Source: Aggregatilineales bacterium (lineage in GTDB: Bacteria; Chloroflexota; Anaerolineae; Aggregatilineales; Phototrophicaceae). Taken from it: a stretch of DNA of 64,000 bases. The position numbers and the translations under genes were made by a program. The DNA lies in NCBI GenBank assembly GCA_030834905.1, contig JAUQWZ010000024.1:1-64000 (forward strand), read 5' to 3'. Of the stretch, positions 62,182 through 64,000 are shown piece after piece; within the stretch, counting starts at the first letter, position 1, and every line of letters starts with the position of its first letter. The notes below the pieces were generated by a model. It saw only the letters and a program-made list of their open reading frames with translations. It made no database searches and had not been told where the DNA came from.

Positions 62182-62196
62182 GCCCGGCAGTGACGC

Positions 62197-62228
62197 AAAA
62201 GCCCGCGACGCTCGCTCGCGGGCTTTTC
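62197..62228. terminator. Bidirectional terminator after the small basic protein gene
   Basis: AAAAGCCCGCGA pairs with TCGCGGGCTTTT around a short loop, giving a 12-bp stem with A-tract and T-tract on opposite sides, so it works from either strand. Confidence 0.9.
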
Positions 62229-62271
62229 TTCGAGATCGACTGAATGGAAGGCTGCACGTTAGAGGAAGATA

Positions 62272-62311
62272 ATGATGAAGCACAGTTTGCGCTGTGCTTC
62301 ATCATTTTTTG
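62272..62311 (+). terminator. Second hairpin terminator before gltB
   Basis: ATGATGAAGCACAG (62272-62285) pairs perfectly with CTGTGCTTCATCAT (62292-62305) around a 6-base loop and is followed by a T-run on the plus strand. It also lies 24 bp after the minus-strand gltB stop, where its reverse may serve as a weaker terminator. Confidence 0.8.
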
Positions 62312-62334
62312 TTTCCGGTGCTATACGAGTGAAC

Positions 62335-64000
62335 TTAATTCACCCGCTTCGGCGTCGTGATCTTGACGAAATGATCCTGCGGGCGTGAGAGCAGGGCGTG
62401 CAGGTGCGCCACTTCTTCTGCCTGATTGTAGTGTTCGAGCGTGCTGATGTAAAAGCCAAGCAGGTCGCGCACGTCGTCAATGCCTTTTTCGTCCATCTGG
62501 AAGATGTCTACCATTGCACCTTTGGCGAGGCGGCGGCGGATGGCATCAACCGTCAGCCGCATTTCCGGCTGGATGCGCTGGTAGACCACGCCCCCGGACA
62601 TGCCAGCGCACATCCACGGTCCTGGGTCACCCATCACCAGCACGCGCCCGCTGGTCATGTACTCGCAGGCGTAGCCCTTGAGATTGGCGCGGGTGGCTAA
62701 TCCGCCCAGATCATCGCGCAGCGGCTCGGTGACTTCGCTGCCGAAGATCACGTCTGCGCCGCTGAGGCGGATGCAGGCGCGGGTATCGGCGTACCCCTGC
62801 ACAATGAAACGACCGCCCTGCGCGCCGTAGGCGAAACTCTTACCGACCGAACCGTCCAGCCGCTGCCCGTTGTGGTTGAGTCCCTTGAGGATGGCGACGA
62901 CACCATTTCTGGCGCACTTGGCGACGCCGTCCTGCGCGCCGCCCTCGACCAGCACGTCAACCGGCGCGTCGAGGAATGCCGCCAGACCATTGCCGGGAAC
63001 CGCCGAGTTGCTGAAGCTGAGATGGACTGCTGTCAGCGTATCGCGGTTTGAAATTTCGCCGCGTGTCAGCGCCCCGCAGAGGTGCGTGCCGAGGGCGCGA
63101 TCCATCGCCATTACCTGCTCGTCGTCATAAGTCAGTTCGGTTTCGCCGTGTGCCATCTGCTCGGCGATCAGCGAGGTAATCTGCTTGCTCAGGGTATTGC
63201 GCGGGCGGGTGAGGAGATGCCCCACGCCCGGCTGTGGCTGGCGCTTGGGCACATGCGGCACGCGCTGCGTCAGCGGCGTCAGGTCGATGTCGTCATGCAG
63301 CGCGATCTGTTCGAGCAGATCGGCGCGACCGACCACATCCTGAGCGCGCGTAAAGCCGAGTTTTGCAGTCCAGCGGCGGATATCTTCACCGAGCAGTTCA
63401 AATACGTTGCAGATGCCTTGTACCGCGAGGTCGAAGTCGCGCGGGTCGAAGTGCTTGATACCTTTTTCGAGGGCTTCTTCTTTCGTCCTGATGTGGGTGG
63501 TAATGCCGACATGACAGGTGCCTTCGTGACATTTGCGACAGATCGTACAGCCGACGGCGACCATCGCCAGCGTGCCGAAGCCGACCCGATTTGCGCCCAG
63601 ACACATCATCTTCAGCACGTCGCGCCCGCTTTTCATGCCGCCATCCGCCCACAGTTCGACGTTGTCGCGCAAGCCGCTGTCGGTCAGCGCCCGGTGTGCC
63701 AGCCACAGCCCGATCTCGGCGGGCAGCCCCACGTGGCGCAGCGAGTGCGCCCGCGCCGCGCCCGTCCCGCCCTCGTAACCGGTGATGTTGATGATATCGG
63801 CACCGGCTTTGGCAATGCCGACGGCGATGATGCCGACGCCCGGCACCACCGGAATCTTCACCGAGACGCGGGCATTCGGGTTGGCGGTTTTGAGTTCGTC
63901 AATCAACTGCGCCAGGTCTTCAATCGAATACAGGTCGTGATTGTTGCTCGGAGAGATCAGGTCAACCCAGGGCGAGGTGCTGCGTGCCAGCGCCACCTGC
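62335..64000 (-). CDS. gltB: Glutamate synthase large subunit (C-terminal part; 5' end outside window)
   Basis: The last 555 or so residues of ferredoxin/NADPH-dependent glutamate synthase alpha subunit. The FMN-binding barrel shows SPSNNHDLYSIEDLAQLI, VSVKIPVVPGVGIIAVG, ITGYEGGTGAARAHSLRHVGLP, LWADGGMKSGRDVLKMMCLGA. The 3Fe-4S cluster loop is VGCTICRKCHEGTCHVGI. The C-terminal GXGXG beta-helix domain has DVLVEGGAQDGVAKCARNG and GGRFIVQGYADTRACIRLSGA. The frame continues past base 64000. A gltD partner is not in view. The product, glutamate, is the precursor for the arginine pathway, though the genes are not linked. Confidence 0.95.
   Translation of the reverse strand, partial: QVALARSTSPWVDLISPSNNHDLYSIEDLAQLIDELKTANPNARVSVKIPVVPGVGIIAVGIAKAGADIINITGYEGGTGAARAHSLRHVGLPAEIGLWLAHRALTDSGLRDNVELWADGGMKSGRDVLKMMCLGANRVGFGTLAMVAVGCTICRKCHEGTCHVGITTHIRTKEEALEKGIKHFDPRDFDLAVQGICNVFELLGEDIRRWTAKLGFTRAQDVVGRADLLEQIALHDDIDLTPLTQRVPHVPKRQPQPGVGHLLTRPRNTLSKQITSLIAEQMAHGETELTYDDEQVMAMDRALGTHLCGALTRGEISNRDTLTAVHLSFSNSAVPGNGLAAFLDAPVDVLVEGGAQDGVAKCARNGVVAILKGLNHNGQRLDGSVGKSFAYGAQGGRFIVQGYADTRACIRLSGADVIFGSEVTEPLRDDLGGLATRANLKGYACEYMTSGRVLVMGDPGPWMCAGMSGGVVYQRIQPEMRLTVDAIRRRLAKGAMVDIFQMDEKGIDDVRDLLGFYISTLEHYNQAEEVAHLHALLSRPQDHFVKITTPKRVN

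Noticed and set aside
1..64000. CRISPR arrays, prophage, insertion sequences, tRNA or rRNA genes
   Set aside because: Intergenic gaps are short and were read through; none holds regularly spaced repeats, a transposase, a cloverleaf ending in CCA or rRNA sequence. The 51-bp repeats are coding and have no spacers.

Overview
The window is one continuous stretch of a GC-rich bacterial chromosome, coding on both strands with very little spacer. Gene content suggests Chloroflexota (an Anaerolineae-like lineage). The reasons are a Gld-type ABC cluster, tandem DUF456 proteins, a 7TM-GAF protein without a kinase domain, many membrane-anchored TPR proteins, and intergenic palindromes that begin GTAGGG and end CCCTAC. 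The taxonomic call is inference. I see no rRNA, tRNA, CRISPR array, phage or insertion sequence.

Layout. 1-3.9 kb (minus): a pseudouridine synthase with a repetitive Arg-rich tail (cut by the left edge), a beta-hydroxyacid dehydrogenase and a membrane glycosyltransferase. 4.0-6.5 kb: an OmpR-type response regulator facing a Thr/Pro-rich lipoprotein. 6.5-12.6 kb (minus): a cell-wall cluster in transcription order MurA-like, alpha/beta hydrolase, membrane-anchored MurF-like, two DUF456 proteins, D-Ala-D-Ala ligase. 12.8-16.5 kb: DinB protein, PsuG, two small membrane proteins, a SRAP protein and a YdeI-like protein. 16.5-24.8 kb (minus): FtsK, an S1-domain protein, then an operon led by the primary sigma factor that includes a LiaF-like protein, an acetyltransferase and the 7TM-GAF protein. 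25.0-28.9 kb (minus): ABC ATPase, permease, GldG-like and DUF4340 proteins with 1-4 bp overlaps.

28.9-39.3 kb (plus) is the arginine/carbamoyl-phosphate operon: argC, argB, an HNH-like gene, argD, argJ, carA, a Uma2 gene and carB. In front of it is the most striking feature of the window. A good sigma-70-type promoter precedes a 29-codon leader ORF with a run of arginine codons. The leader is followed by mutually exclusive pairings that end in an intrinsic terminator, the layout expected of ribosome-mediated arginine attenuation. Two nuclease-type genes sit inside this biosynthetic operon.

39.3-48.9 kb: a phosphatase-superfamily protein, NagA, a TGS/uridine-kinase fusion, HPRT and a CCA-adding-type enzyme. 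Then come a hairpin-rich intergenic element, an ImmA/IrrE-like protein without its metal motif, RsmD, a URO-D family protein and a TPR protein. 48.9-56.6 kb: a large membrane protein, then a tight plus-strand run of two acetyltransferases, an AlaX-type editing protein, three membrane TPR proteins and two small anchored proteins. 56.7-64 kb: ileS with a possible short upstream ORF, a PucR-type regulator, a 66-residue basic protein, and the C-terminal part of glutamate synthase large subunit running off the right edge.
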